Of a stretch of DNA of 64,000 bases, positions 12,661-24,083 are shown one piece after another. The notes under the pieces were generated by a model, which was not told where the DNA came from, searched no databases, and saw only the letters and a program-made list of their open reading frames with translations. Positions within the stretch are counted from its first letter, which is position 1. Each line of letters begins with the position of its first letter. The position numbers and the translations under genes were made by a program. The DNA comes from Enoplolaimus lenunculus (Eukaryota; Nematoda; Enoplea; Enoplida; Thoracostomopsidae): positions 124,001-188,000 of the forward strand of contig JASANG010002872.1 of NCBI GenBank assembly GCA_030248215.1, read 5' to 3'.

Positions 12661-13439
12661 GCATTACTAACACTATTTATATTCCATTTTTAAACCTGTT
12701 TAATACGTCTACCGTTTTAGACATAAACAGAATGGGCCAAGGAGATAAAGTTTAAACGAAATCTATTAACACACTGAAAAATTTTAACTAAACCGAAATA
12801 TTTATTAAGACAAACCACACAAAGCAATGTTACAAACATGTTTTTGTTTCCTGCGGTCATTGGGAAAGATACCTCCTTAAAACACCAGGTGAAGTTTCAG
12901 TTCCTTTTATTTTTTCTGACCATTACTCTGTCCAGTGACTACAATCTTGCTACACTCCAAGCTACATGCAGCAGCACTTGCAATATACGCTACACTGCGC
13001 CAGTTCGACTCCGGGTAACTTAAGTTCTTCACTAGCTATCAGACCGCTTGAATTATTGCATTTTGTGGTCTTCATCTCAACGGCGCAAAGTGCAAATCTT
13101 TTTCAACCGTAAAGATATTCATTTGTATACGGACTCGACTATGAAACATAGGTTCCTATTTGTAAGTCTCAAGCTGGAACTTCGATTTTATATGCAATTT
13201 CCAAAGGCTCACTACAGTGTTTTTATGCCTCTGCAACCCAGTTGTGATGTGTGGTGGTCTTTAACAGTGCGCTTTCTGTAAATTATAAATTTATTTTTCG
13301 TGTATGAGAAAGCATATTCGTTCGTCTGAAATGATTAAGCCTAATCCTAATCCTGTCAGCCTACTCTGTAAGCATTTCTCACAGACATGCTTGTCCTGTC
13401 CAGGTGTATATGCAGTATATGCAACCTACATTGTATAGA
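12661..13439. other. non-coding stretch, nothing recognised
   Basis: Open frames at 12838-13023 and 13048-13281 (+) are short and without motif. No PDZ or LIM cysteine pattern was seen on the minus strand, where the start of the kinase gene would be expected. Confidence 0.4.
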
Positions 13440-13620
13440 CTATAGTATGCTTGCCGGTAGCGTACGGTCGACACGTATAGTCGACGAAAAAAGTGTTGGA
13501 GATGCGGGCTTCGTTGGTGCAATGGTAACAGCATATGCTTGCTGGTAGCATACGGTGGACACGAGCCGCAGAAGGTCGTTAGTTCGAAGTAAACCCGTAA
13601 CCACACAAAATTTGGGTATG
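13440..13620 (+). repeat. tRNA-derived sequence (SINE head or tRNA relic)
   Basis: TGGTGCAATGG at about 13513 fits the A box of a pol III promoter. AGTTCGAAGT about 65 bp later resembles a B box. Between them, TATGC and GCATA can pair as an anticodon stem. A stretch with TATGCTTGC, GGTAGC and GACACG occurs twice, near 13445 and 13531, so part of the unit is duplicated. The acceptor and T stems do not pair well, so this is not an intact tRNA. Confidence 0.45.
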
Positions 13621-14440
13621 AGATCTGGGCAGGGCAGAAAGACCCCGTACAAGTTGGTGTCGGTAGACACAGCTTTGAGTCGGAAGGTTCTAAACTGATG
13701 AAGTTTCGGTGTCCTAGAGAGTCGTTAATACGGGCGTACGTGCACAGGCTCGACATTTGCTGTAAACTCTAAAACTTATTTTGACCTTTTAAATGGGTCC
13801 GGTGTGTGCTGCGAGTGCTCTCGTATCCCGGAAAGTTGAAAATAGTCGTAAATAGTTGGTAATGTGTCAATTCGAAAATAAGAACCATGTTTTTGGATCT
13901 AAAACGACGGTTGCGAATCGTAAAAATTTTGTAAAATATCCTTCCGATTTGAATTTGACTAGATTCAGGGATTTGCGCTGTAAAACATTGTAATGGGTTT
14001 TTAAATGTGCTGAATATGATGGAACTTATCTAAAACAGTGTAATTCTATCGGAATTTTCGTTTTCTGCGTCGCTGAAAACCTATTCAAAATTTCGATTGC
14101 CATCGAAATTTCTAGAATACCTATAGCTACTTTGAATTTTGTTACAGTGGGAATTATCATTGTATTTTGTTAGGATTCATAATATCGCGTGAGTGGAAAA
14201 TCCGGTAGGCAAAATAGCCGGTAAAGTTGTTTTTAGAGGGTCGCTTGTTTTTGTAGGTTCTGTTGCTGAAAACTGAACAGTTTTTGAACGATTTTGTCAG
14301 TTTTGTAACTTGTTTTTGTGAAAAGTAGTTACACCAGTCCAGCACGTTGTTATTTTGAGTAATTTAGTGAACGAGACGCGATAGTTTTCGAGTTTCTTTT
14401 CTTGTTGATTTTTCTGGGTGGTAACGGCAATTGCGATTAA
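13621..14440. other. non-coding stretch, nothing recognised
   Basis: The sequence is AT-rich without repeats that I can assign. Minus-strand frames at 14157-14345 and 14297-14557 are short and motif-free. Confidence 0.4.
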
Positions 14441-15285
14441 TGCGGGGTTCACGTTATAACTGGGGCTGTCGAGTCGCGTTTTGTCACATGTTGATTTGAC
14501 ATCAACATAAATTTTTGTTACAGTCATATGATACTGACAGACAAAGTCGAATATCATATGATATTGCTATACAAAGCACGGGTACACAGGTTATCTCAAC
14601 ATAAAAGTGTTCGAATATCACGTGACACAATCAGACATATTGATGAATATCATATGATGTTCTAAATTAACCGCAAATATGATATGATATTCAGCATAAC
14701 GAATTTGGAGTATCATATGATATTCCATCATGTAGTTTAAAACGTATCATAAGACAATCCGTTCAATATTACCGCCAAAATTTGAATTTTCCTGCCAAAA
14801 TTTGAATTTTCCCGCCAAATCTTGAATTTTCGCGCCAAAATTTATATTTCAAGCCAAAATTAGAATTTGCCCAAAATTTGAATTTTCTCCCACAAAAAAT
14901 ATAATTTTCCCACCAAATAAAAAATTTTTCTGCCAAAGTTTAAATTTCACGCCATATTATTAGTATTGTAATTTACATTGTCTCGTAATATCATATGATA
15001 CTAACGGCACACGTCTTTTAGTATCATATGACATTCCACCATACGCAAACCTAGTTATGCAACTGACTCAGTAGACATTTTTAAAATGGTCATATGATAT
15101 TGACAGACAATGTAGGGAATATCATATGATATTGAAAGACAAAACGTGACCGATGCGTGATGTTAGCAGACAACAACTGTTTTAGAATACCATATTGGAT
15201 TACATCGCAGACAAAATATTACCCAATATATAGAACGTGACAAAACGTGACCCAGCTCCACCATTTATATAACGTGAACCCCGCA
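14441..15285. mobile_element. Harbinger-like non-autonomous element
   Basis: The ends are inverted copies: TGCGGGGTTCACGTTATA on the left, with its reverse complement ending at 15285. The similarity continues inward for about 50 bp, including CGTTTTGTCAC. TAA flanks both ends, fitting the 3-bp TWA target duplication of PIF/Harbinger elements. The interior has about nine copies of a CATATGAT core, mostly within ATATCATATGATATT palindromes, and an array of CCGCCAAAATTTGAATTTT units. It encodes no protein. Length is about 845 bp. Confidence 0.7.
14768..14952. repeat. 22-bp tandem array inside the Harbinger-like element
   Basis: About eight degenerate units of GCCAAAATTTGAATTTTCC type follow each other, with variants GCCAAATCTTGAATTTT and GCCAAAGTTTAAATTT. 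Confidence 0.75.
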
Positions 15286-15585
15286 TAAGGATGCATGATA
15301 CTGCGAAAACTAGTTGCTTCTTGCGGAATCAAGCTAGTTGGTCCTGCGCGACCGGGCTCGACAGGTGTAACTGGTCAGCAGCTGAATCACCCTTTTGATC
15401 GGGGTTGACTATGCTATAACGGAAATTATGGTAAGATTATTTCACATCTAATGTGCAGCTACGTCCTAGCGCTACATTGCTTTTGAAATAGAAGCCGGCC
15501 TGTGTGTGACTTTTAATCATTTGCTTTTAGCTGTTGTCTGAACTTTGAAAGAGCTAAAAAGTTGTTAATTATATATGTGCAATAA

Positions 15586-15741
15586 CATGGCAAAAAGTAG
15601 GGCGTCATCGCGCTTAAACCCAGAAGCCGATGAATTTCGGCGTCTACTTATGGTGCTCGATGGGCGGTAGCTCACTTAACGCCGGAGGTGGTAGCCGAAT
15701 TGGAAGCTCTACAAATTTGTAACGCAGAAGATGACGCTAAA
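15586..15741 (+). CDS. possible coding exon of unknown function
   Basis: A plus-strand frame starts at ATG near 15588 and reads MAKSRASSRLNPEADEFRRL, then LLMVLDGR, where a stop follows. One base on, another frame continues without a break as AHLTPEVVAELEALQICNAE and DDAK, up to an AAA|GTAAAT donor-like site. The acidic, helical character on both sides of the shift looks coding. A one-base loss would fit errors seen in other genes here. I do not recognise the protein and cannot rule out a transposon remnant. Confidence 0.3.
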
Positions 15742-17404
15742 GTAAATCATTTTTCGTGCTGTACACTAGAATTTTTCGGTTGAGTTTTACATTTAGTTTT
15801 CTAACCCAGTGTTGCGCGCTTTCTTACTTTAATAAAGAATCAGGCCTGATCATTTTTGCCTATAATTGTAGATACTTTGGTGTGACTCATGCTTAGACAG
15901 TGTGCTTGCTTAGGAGATCCACCCGCATGGTGGGGACTACTCCTAGTCAGACACATAGTATTTATCACGCACATCTGAGGTATAGCTATTCCCTGCAGCT
16001 CTACCCATGAGTTTATGTCTTCCTTTTCTTTGCAAATATCCTACCTGGGTCCACCCGTATTCCTCATGATTCCCGTAGTGCAGTAATGCACGGTCTATTC
16101 CGTTGCGCGCTAAGCTTAAGCTAATTCGAGTTACCTGCGCTCGGATAATTTTCATGGGATTAGCAATGATTGAATCGGCGCTATTTTTAAGTTTTATTGA
16201 TTTTAGTGCAAAGTCGCAGCCAATTTGAATATACCGCTGAATTTTGTGCAAGAACTTGATATTTTACCGAGATCTTTTCGACGCGTGTTTACAATTTTAT
16301 TTACTAAATAGCACCGTTTTTGCTACTCGCGCCGCTGCATTTTGACAGATTGTCACTCGGCAGAGTGACAAAATGCATTTTCTAGTCAGGTCCGTTAGCT
16401 AGTTCTTGCAGTGCACTTGCGTCGATCGGTGCGCATTTATCACCGATTTCCAACTTGAGAGAACGCTTAAGTCTAGAGTGCTCGGCTGGATCTTCTCTCT
16501 TCAGTAGAATGCTCTTGGCCTAGCTGAAGTTGCCATCCCGAAATGCGGGCGCATTTCGATGCGGACGTGCTGCAGTGAAAGCTATCAGTACGGATCCTCA
16601 TGCTTCCGCGTGTTGGTGACTTTCGGACGTACCTATCCCAGTCACGGGTTATCCTAATGGGCGCTGACCAGACGGATTTTTCAATCGTAAGCTAAAAGTT
16701 GCCGAGGGTAGGCATCTACAAAACTTTTAGACTTATAACCGCTTTTGCAACTGCTTAGTAAAAGGTCTGAAGTCCCGGTTAAGTAAAACTTTGCCAAGCA
16801 CCATAGTAAAGTAAAACCGACACTTAATTCGGCAACAGTTTTTGCTTAATTTTAAACATATTTTTAGTGAGTAAACATGTTCGATTTTAATCCTCGGGAT
16901 TTACACTACTATCCGCCTCATTCACAACAGGTTCAGTTTCATAATACGGTGTCAAACAACGTGAGGTCCTCTCGAATTTGCGAATCCTGAAAAATTTATA
17001 GTTCATGAAATAAAGCAACCTGTAAAAGTCGGAAGTTTCTGCAGTTCTATCCATTTTTCTTTATTTTTCAGTATATATACATCAATAATCTTAAACAGCT
17101 CAGAAATTCATGTCTGAAACGGTTAAAACAAAATTTGCTTTATATTCAAAAAATCACTGTTGCCAATTGATGAGACATAAGAACTCAAAATCTTAAAATT
17201 GAGACTTAAGTGTGAAAAATTTCAAACCCATATTTATGAAAAATTTAAGAAATATAAGTCTGGAATTCAAGACAACTATGTCTGGAGTCTGTATCAAGGA
17301 GTAAAAATGTCTTACAATATTTCTTAAATATAACACAATTCATTTTGTATGTAGAGCTCTACACAAATTTTTCACATACTCTCCCAATCTAACTATAGAC
17401 TTAC
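15742..17404. other. non-coding stretch, less AT-rich in part
   Basis: A 102-codon minus-strand frame at 15943-16251 is unassigned. A hairpin with the 8-bp perfect stem TGTCACTC/GAGTGACA sits at 16351-16370 inside a weaker outer stem (16338-16376). About 16380-16700 is visibly richer in G and C than its surroundings, yet I see no gene there. The missing last exon of the calcium-sensor gene should lie in this stretch or further left, but I could not identify it. Confidence 0.4.
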
Positions 17405-20400
17405 CTGCAAACAAACGTCGACAAATTCTTTTTTCGATATGATACCGTCGTTGTTTTTATCCATTTTCTAAAAAAAGTAATAAATATCAAGCAAACAATA
17501 TAGTTCGGAATTGAAAATTCTATATATATCCTGATAAGAAATATTTCGAACTAAATTTCGTCCAAGAATTGTCGAATATTCAAATATATTAAACCATATT
17601 CTACGCTTATAGCTAATGAAACCCATTGCAAACCAAAATTTACTCTCCATTTAAGAGTGTTGGGAAATAGGGTTGTATAGCCCAACTGTAAGTTCATGTT
17701 TCAATTGCACATTTATTCGCACCGAGTGATTTTTGTCTTCAAACTATTAACCATGCAGGGTGAATACAAAATATTTAGAAAACAGAAGGAAGTACAAGCT
17801 TGTTTTACCCGGTCACCGCAAGCGGATCCAGAGGGGGGCGAGGGCGAGGGTACAAATACTAACGAACAGTTAGTATTTATAAGGCAGCATACCGAACGCG
17901 TTATCGTGTTTCGGGGTTGTAATTTGCGCCGAGAACTCAAATTAGTTTCCGTCGCGTAACGCTGTACAAAAATTTATGGATCATCCACGTAATAATGCGC
18001 TCATAGTTGTAAAAATTGTCCACCCACCTCCTTAGGACTAGTGTCAAAAAACGATGCTATAAAACGACGGCCTGATGACAACACACACCCTGTTCTTAGA
18101 GAGCCGGCTTTGTCCTGACAGTGTCTCAAGAGAGTAGGGACAATACAGAGTCCCTCGGAAGGGCCTACTGACAAAACGCAGACTCTGGCTACAACGTCGT
18201 TTCTACGAAATAAATTTTAATTTTTAGTGCATAGCTTCTGCTAAAACCAATGTACAACAATAGTCCCTTCGAACAGTGTCTCGTTACAGAGTAAGGACAT
18301 TATGCACTGTGTTCTGTGAGTGTAGCGACACTGGAGACCCTGTAAGTAGGATGCCTGCGTTGTCCTTGGACCCTGCAAAGAGACTTGTTCTAAATATAAC
18401 ATCCTTCCTACAGAGTTCCTGAAAATGACATGGGTCCTTACCCAGACCTGGACAATTTTTTACACTAGTGCACGAACTATTACGTGGATGACCCATTAAC
18501 TAAACTAAACACACAGTGAGCTTGTCCAATTTGTATATCTGACTTTTAGTACCACATGGTTACGATTAAAACCATAAAACCATGCCAGCTCATCTTGCTA
18601 GAGAACTAAAAGTTTTCAGAAGGAGCATACTGTAGTGACCCGAATAAGAGGGGGGACTGATATTTATTTGACCTCTCCAGAGGGTACCCCCCTTGTTATA
18701 CGGTTACGGACTGTTATTTATTTTTAACCCACACTCCGTCGCCCTTCGTTAAGCCCGATTCACACATGCAATTTTTGCAGCGAGAACTTGTAGCTGCAAC
18801 TTGCACATGCAAGTTTTTTCCAAAATCTGGTTGAAAAACTTGCAGCTGCAAATAATTCATTAAAAATCAAAGCTAGAAATTTAGTTCACATGTGTGAATA
18901 ACTATGCAATTTCAACGAACTTTGCACCCGCTTTCGCATTGGCTGATGAAAAAATGCAAGTTCTGCGTCGCAGCAAAAACTTGCACGTGTGAATAGGGCT
19001 TAACTGATATATATCTGGTACTGCAATTATGCGTTGAATTAAACGTTATTTGTCTTGTGTCAATAGCTTGAGCGATAATACAAGGTTGTACTCAGGAATG
19101 TACTTTCAAAATTTAAGTATGCTTTAAAGTTCCGGTCAATGTAAAGAACAGGGGCGGAACTGTAATATAAGCATATTCCTAAGCCTAAGCCTAAGCATAA
19201 ACCAAAGCATAAGCGTAAGAATGAAAGTGTTTGTTTCTAAGCCTAAGCCTAAGCCTAAGCCTAAGCCAGGCAAAAGAATTAGTCTAAAGCTTAAGCTTAC
19301 TCTATTCTTGCCCCAAAATAACGTTCCGCCCCTGACCTTTACATGGGCCAAAGTTTTGAACTCAAATTATTTGGTCCTGGAGTCATTTATGCGCTACAAT
19401 TAGGTTTAATTGACATTCATGGACTCTAACGAGGATTTTCGATGACTTATATAAGCAAGTTTGAAAATTTTCAAGAGAACCAAAATTTTTCCTGTGGCTC
19501 AGCACCCTTTGCCCCCTCTGCTACGGGTCCGGTTGATATATATCTCCAATTTCGACACGTACTCTAAAACTGTGTGTAGCGCCTATCACGGATTGGTTTT
19601 ACAGGTCATAAGTTATTCATCCAGTGATTGGTGAATTTCGAAATTTAGCGCAGTTTTCGTGTTTGATTGGTCCTACTTCTATGCTAACTTGTAAAAACGC
19701 CAATTGCAGCAGTTTATGAGCAATTGAGCATTTTTAAAACGTATCGCTAACAACTGGTGATAGGTGATATACACATTTGAGAATTTGGCGCCTTCACACA
19801 AAAAAGTATTTCTGAATTTATTCACAAAAGTATTTTCTGCTGCAAACCTGAAAAGTTTTTCTGATATTTAAGACAATTTTCCTAAAAATAACTGGAAAAC
19901 GTTTATTTTCAGACTTTATTTCAAAACTTTTTTGAAAACTTTTCTGTTATAACAGAAATACTTTTCAAATGCACCTTGCTAATTACATTTCTTAAATGTA
20001 AGAAATTTTTTCTTAAATATCAGAAATATTATTTTGAGTGTTGTTCAAGATCCATCCAGGTTTGAATGGGGTTCGTTTACCTTAAAAATCTCGGCAACAT
20101 GTTCTGAAACAGTAGTGTCATCATACGGCGGTTCCGAGTATCGTCCCAGTAAGCAATAAATTGAACCAACGACCGCTTGTAGTTCATCTTTAGAAATGCG
20201 ATCTTGTTGAGAAATATCGTACAACGAGAAAACCCATTCGATTTTTTCGTCAATACTTCCGCTGATTAGCACTGAGAGCCCGAGTACAAATTCCTGTAAA
20301 AACTACTGAAGTAGCGTATAGCCAGGTGTCTATTTCGGAACAGTATACTGTATGGCTTCGAAGAAATATTTGCCAGACTTTAATATTAATCAGCAATGGG

Positions 20401-22456
20401 TTGTTTGTATAAACTTAAATTCAGTTCAACGTTTCGTTTATCTAAAACAGATATCAACCTTTTAGTCTAAGGTTTCGGACTTGAATTCAAAATCTATTAT
20501 ATAAAATTGAACAGTACTGTAGTAACTCGAATAAGAGGGGGTCTGATATTTATTCGGCCTCTCCAGAGGGTACCTTTCTGTTATTCGGTTACGGACTGTT
20601 GTTTATTTTTAACTCGCGCTTTGCTACCCTTCGTTACTGATATATATCCGGTAATGCAATTATCCGTTGAATTAAACGTTTATTTGTCTTGTGTTATAAT
20701 TGCTTGAACGATCATTCAAGGTTATACTTAGGAATGTACTTTCAAAATTTAAGTACGCTTTAAAGTTTCGAACTCAAAAATATCAGTCCCCCTCTATTCG
20801 AGTCACTACATTATACTAACAGCGTGAAATTGCTCATATTTTTGATTACATTTCTTCAGCTTATAACTCTTTTTGCCTTAAATTTCATAGACCAGCCTAA
20901 ACAGTAAGGTTATCAATGTCACCCCCACCACTCTGTTTGAGCCCTGGCTACATCATTTGGTTGCAGTAAAGTATACCTGGAACGTAATGCAGCCACTGCG
21001 ATCTGCGTCGAAGGTGTTAAATACATATTGGGCAAATTGGTTTCCAACTGAAACAAACAATAAACCAGAAAATATGGCTTTTAAGCACTGAAAATGAAGT
21101 AAACCAGAGAACGGATAGCGATCAAACTGTCTACAAAACAATACTGGCATTTATGTTTTAGGCTTAGCGTTAGGTGTTGACAATTAAGACAAATGAAGCT
21201 TCAGATATCGAAAGCAGCGAATAGGTTTCAGTTGAAGATTTCACATATTCAGCATAATTTTAAGGGCATGAACGATTGTGTGGCCAATGAAGGTTAAAAA
21301 TAAAAATTTATTCAACTTATTTTTTACACTTTACAAATATGTTTCTGGCACAGTTTGGAAACATATTCTTTTTCATGGCGGCTTTCGGGGTGCTTTAACT
21401 TATAGTACATAATACATGAAAGAAAGTTGCTGCGATTACATAGCCATATTGAAATGCAATTTTAAAACGTTTAATTACGGATAAATAAGAGATGCTTAAA
21501 ACACAACTGTAGTTAAAGTATTTGGCGCAAATTTGCAAACAGATTTGTTGAAATTGAGCCAAACCTGATCTGTTCGACCCTGGCGGTACGTTTGGATTGT
21601 TTGAAGTGTGCTGCGGCACTAGAGTCGTCGGGAAAAATTGACTATAAATCTCTTTGAACTGTTCAAGGGTAACAAGACCGTTTGGACAGCCCTAAAAACG
21701 AATTTTTTTCAAGAAATATAACAGTTGAAAACTGAAAAAGTAAAATATGCTCTAAATTTTCAAAATCCTAACAATTTTGTACAAACGCTGGACAACATGT
21801 CAGTGGCTGGGTTTCCGAAACCCTACTTTATGGTATAGTACTTAAGTACGTGCTAAGTTATTACTTAACGATTTTGTCGTTTTTAAAAGCGTACTAAGTA
21901 TATATCTTAAGTTGGTGACTAAATTTGATATATTACAGATTACGTTAAGAGTTTAGGCATACAAACTTTGGCTTCAAGCCTACGTAAAGCAAACCTATTA
22001 CTTTGTTATAACCCTGGCTCACATTTGGCGTTTGTTTTTTTATCTTTGTTAAAAAAGTTAAGTATCTACTTAAGTCGCCGACTTAAGTATATAATTACTT
22101 AAGTTAACTTAAGTAAATACTTAAGTAAGATTTCAGAAACCCATCCATTGTCACTATAGTTACAACTTTTAATATATATAATTATGCTTCCAAACAGAAT
22201 CACCTTTTACAGAACTGAAAATTACAACTAAAAACAAATAAGGTCTATAAATTACAACATTTCAAATTAGTTCCAACAAAAAATATATTTTAGAATTCAA
22301 CTTTAGAACACAAAACCGTATCAAATCACACCTGTTTAAAACCTCTATACATTAATTGGAGTTGTTTTTTAGAGAAATTTGTCATTTTAACCATTTCGTC
22401 AAGGCTTTCTGGCTTGTACCGAACAAATTGAGCCTCGATTTCGTCGGTTTCAATAT
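17405..22456 (-). CDS. KChIP-like neuronal calcium sensor (five exons, both ends missing)
   Basis: KChIPs are EF-hand subunits of Kv4 channels. Exons on the minus strand join in phase: 22456-22332, 21691-21565, 21047-20977, 20293-20081 and 17467-17405, about 199 residues. The first reads EAQFVRYKP and KKQLQLMYRGFKQ, the KChIP hallmark before EF1. Next come CPNGLVTLEQFKEIYSQFFP (EF1, non-binding in the family), DADRSGCITFQE (EF2, canonical), DISQQDRISKDE (EF3, degenerate) and DKNNDGIISKKE (EF4, canonical). About 22 extra residues (PQHTSNNPNVPPGSNRS) separate EF1 and EF2. The variable N-terminal exon and the short last exon were not found. Other neuronal calcium sensors fit less well. Confidence 0.9.
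17977..18495. mobile_element. Harbinger-like MITE in calcium-sensor intron 4
   Basis: The left end TGGATCATCCACGTAATA matches the inverted right end (TATTACGTGGATGACCCA) over about 45 bp, including AAAATTGTCCA. TTA flanks both ends (17974-17976 and 18496-18498), fitting the 3-bp TWA duplication of Harbinger elements. The element is about 519 bp long with no coding capacity. Confidence 0.65.
18753..18999. mobile_element. piggyBac-like MITE with TTAA target site
   Basis: The left end GCCCGATTCACACATGCAA and the right end TTGCACGTGTGAATAGGGC are inverted repeats flanked by TTAA on both sides (18749-18752, 19000-19003). TTAA is the target of piggyBac transposases. Inverted AACTTGCAGCTGCAA motifs follow inward. 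Length is 247 bp with no coding capacity. A relative lies at 1014-1274. Confidence 0.75.
19134..19349. mobile_element. hAT-like MITE carrying TTAGGC arrays (copy 1)
   Basis: Terminal inverted repeats ATGTAAAGAACAGGGGCGGA and its inverse are flanked by aaagttcc (19126-19133) and aaagtttt (19350-19357). The uninterrupted relative at 20518-20810 reads aaagtttc at this point, showing the empty site and supporting an 8-bp duplication. Inside are two arrays of CTAAGC units (the reverse strand of TTAGGC), separated by AAGCGTAAGAATGA. Confidence 0.85.
20518..20810. mobile_element. TGTAG-family TIR element, complete copy
   Basis: It begins TGTAGTAACTCGAATAAGAG and ends with the inverse (CTCTATTCGAGTCACTACA); GGGGGTCTGATATTTATT also recurs inverted near the right end. 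It is 293 bp without coding capacity and lies between calcium-sensor exons 3 and 4. A superfamily cannot be assigned because no clear target duplication is visible. Confidence 0.75.
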
Positions 22457-23389
22457 CTGTAACATTTAAGTATACGGTTTTCCACACCAGGCATGGAAAT
22501 GGATCACGATATGTGACCCATGACTCACGGTGGTCCACGGGGCATGTGTAATTTAGCCAATAAAGACTCGTATAACTCACAACCCGTGACGCTCCGAACC
22601 ATGGGTCACATGGGTAAGACGTTTAACTCATGTCGCATGGTGACCATTCAAAATCTCTCAAATTTTGACCAACGAACTATGCATTTATCGGTCCATTTTC
22701 AACCCTGTCTCACCACTAGCAGGTTGCAACCGGAGCTGGTAAATACCAGAGCCGGATGTGAAGCCGGGTTAAACGAAATGTTAGGTAGTTAGAATAATGC
22801 TTAAGTTGCCTAATTGTATAGTAAATATCTGTTAAGCATTGCCAAAAATTTTCATTTTACGGTTATTTTAAAAAAACGGCTATTTTTCTTAAAATTCTAC
22901 CAATAGTTAAAGCCAAACGCACCGAACGATAAAATTTATGGCAAACTATGAGAAATTTCATTGCTGAATCTCACGTGCCCTTTGTTAAAAATTGTCTGCC
23001 GCAGCCGAAGCTTGAGGTAAACCTCTGGTTGTATCCTTCACGCTAAAGTATGTTGTTTATCGGAGCATCTTAGATGTAATGGTCTAGGAAGATAAACATC
23101 TATCAGGGTATAGGAACAAGCAAACTCCAATGACACGCCATCAAAATTGTTTACTCTGTGGCGCATAGCAGAACCAGTGTTGAAATTTTCGGATCGACCA
23201 ATAAACCTCGTCGTAAGCCCGGCTAATCCGTCTTCCGCCTTGAAAGTATGGAAGTGGTGCTGGCGACGGGTACATGTGACGGATCATAACGTCACGTGTC
23301 ACTGAACGTCGCTTTGTGTTCGTTGAACTTGCCGTCGACGTGCTGTACATACCGTATATCCTTGGATAAAATGAATAAATAAATAGATA
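22457..23389. other. intergenic, nothing recognised
   Basis: This stretch lies upstream of the first calcium-sensor exon found and should hold its 5' intron. A GGTTGCAACCGGAGCTGG stretch near 22724 recalls the CAGGGTGCAACC MITE family. I could not recognise the N-terminal exon. Confidence 0.4.
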
Positions 23390-23568
23390 CACTGCAAAAA
23401 ATGGTGAGTCAAATTGTGACTCCCTCCGAACTAGGCTCTAAGTGACTCTACACGCTGATTAAAATTCGACTCCGCCAAATCAAACCGGAGTCGAATTTGG
23501 CTCAGTTTGTGTAGTCACGTAGACCTATTTCGGAGAGAGTCAATTTGACTAACCATTTTTTTGTTGTG
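23390..23568. mobile_element. palindromic MITE with TA target site (CACTGCAAA family)
   Basis: It starts CACTGCAAAAAATGG and ends with the approximate inverse (CCATTTTTTTGTTGTG), with TA on both sides. Inverted GTCAAATTGACTCTC-type motifs fill most of it. TA duplication and these ends fit a Tc1/mariner-type non-autonomous element. It sits in an AATA microsatellite. Confidence 0.7.
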
Positions 23569-23877
23569 TAGATGAATAAATAAATAAATATCGGCTTTGG
23601 TCTAGAATCGTCTTCAAGCTCCGGTTCTTGCACAATTGATTCCGAAAGTGCCGACAATTGCTGTCGAATTTTTTGCGTTTTAATTAAAACTGCGCTGTTA
23701 TCAAGTGTGTTTGTCAGGTAAAATAGCAAATGCACTATTATTTCAGTTGCCTATTTTTGTTTTACGTCCGGGTCCGGTTCCGGCTGATTTTCAGTTAACC
23801 TCCGATTCTGGATAGTCACTTCTGGTTAAACCATGCTAAAGTATTAGTATATATTGCACGCACAAAATTTGTTACTA

Positions 23878-24083
23878 CACTGCAAAAAATGGGGGTCAAA
23901 TTGACTCTCTCAGAAATAGGCTCTACGGAAATACACAAACTGAGTCAAATTTGACTGCCAGAGTCAAATTCGATTCACAAAGTCGCACGTTTGGCGCTGG
24001 CTGTGTCGAATTTGACTTAGTTTGTTGAGTCCCGTAGAGCCTATTTCGGAGAGAGTCAATTTGAGTCACCATTTTGTGCAGTG
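23878..24083. mobile_element. palindromic MITE with TA target site (CACTGCAAA family)
   Basis: The ends CACTGCAAAAAATGG and CCATTTTGTGCAGTG are inverted, and TA flanks both sides. The arms carry AAATAGGCTCTACGG inverted as TAGAGCCTATTTCGG, and the centre has GAGTCAAATTTGACT. It is a clear relative of 23390-23568. Confidence 0.8.

Larger units (their letters stand above)
18631..19405. mobile_element. TGTAG-family element split by two later insertions
   Basis: The left part (TGTAGTGACCCGAATAAGAG onward), the middle (from 19004) and the right part (to about 19400) align with the complete copy at 20518-20810. A piggyBac-like MITE interrupts it at 18753-18999 and a TTAGGC-bearing MITE at 19134-19349. 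The right terminus has diverged from the complete copy. It lies in an intron of the calcium-sensor gene. Confidence 0.75.

Noticed and set aside
17405-22456. Frequenin or recoverin instead of KChIP
   Set aside because: The KKQLQLMYRGFK segment, GCPNGLVTLEQF and the spacing of EF-hands follow the KChIP pattern.
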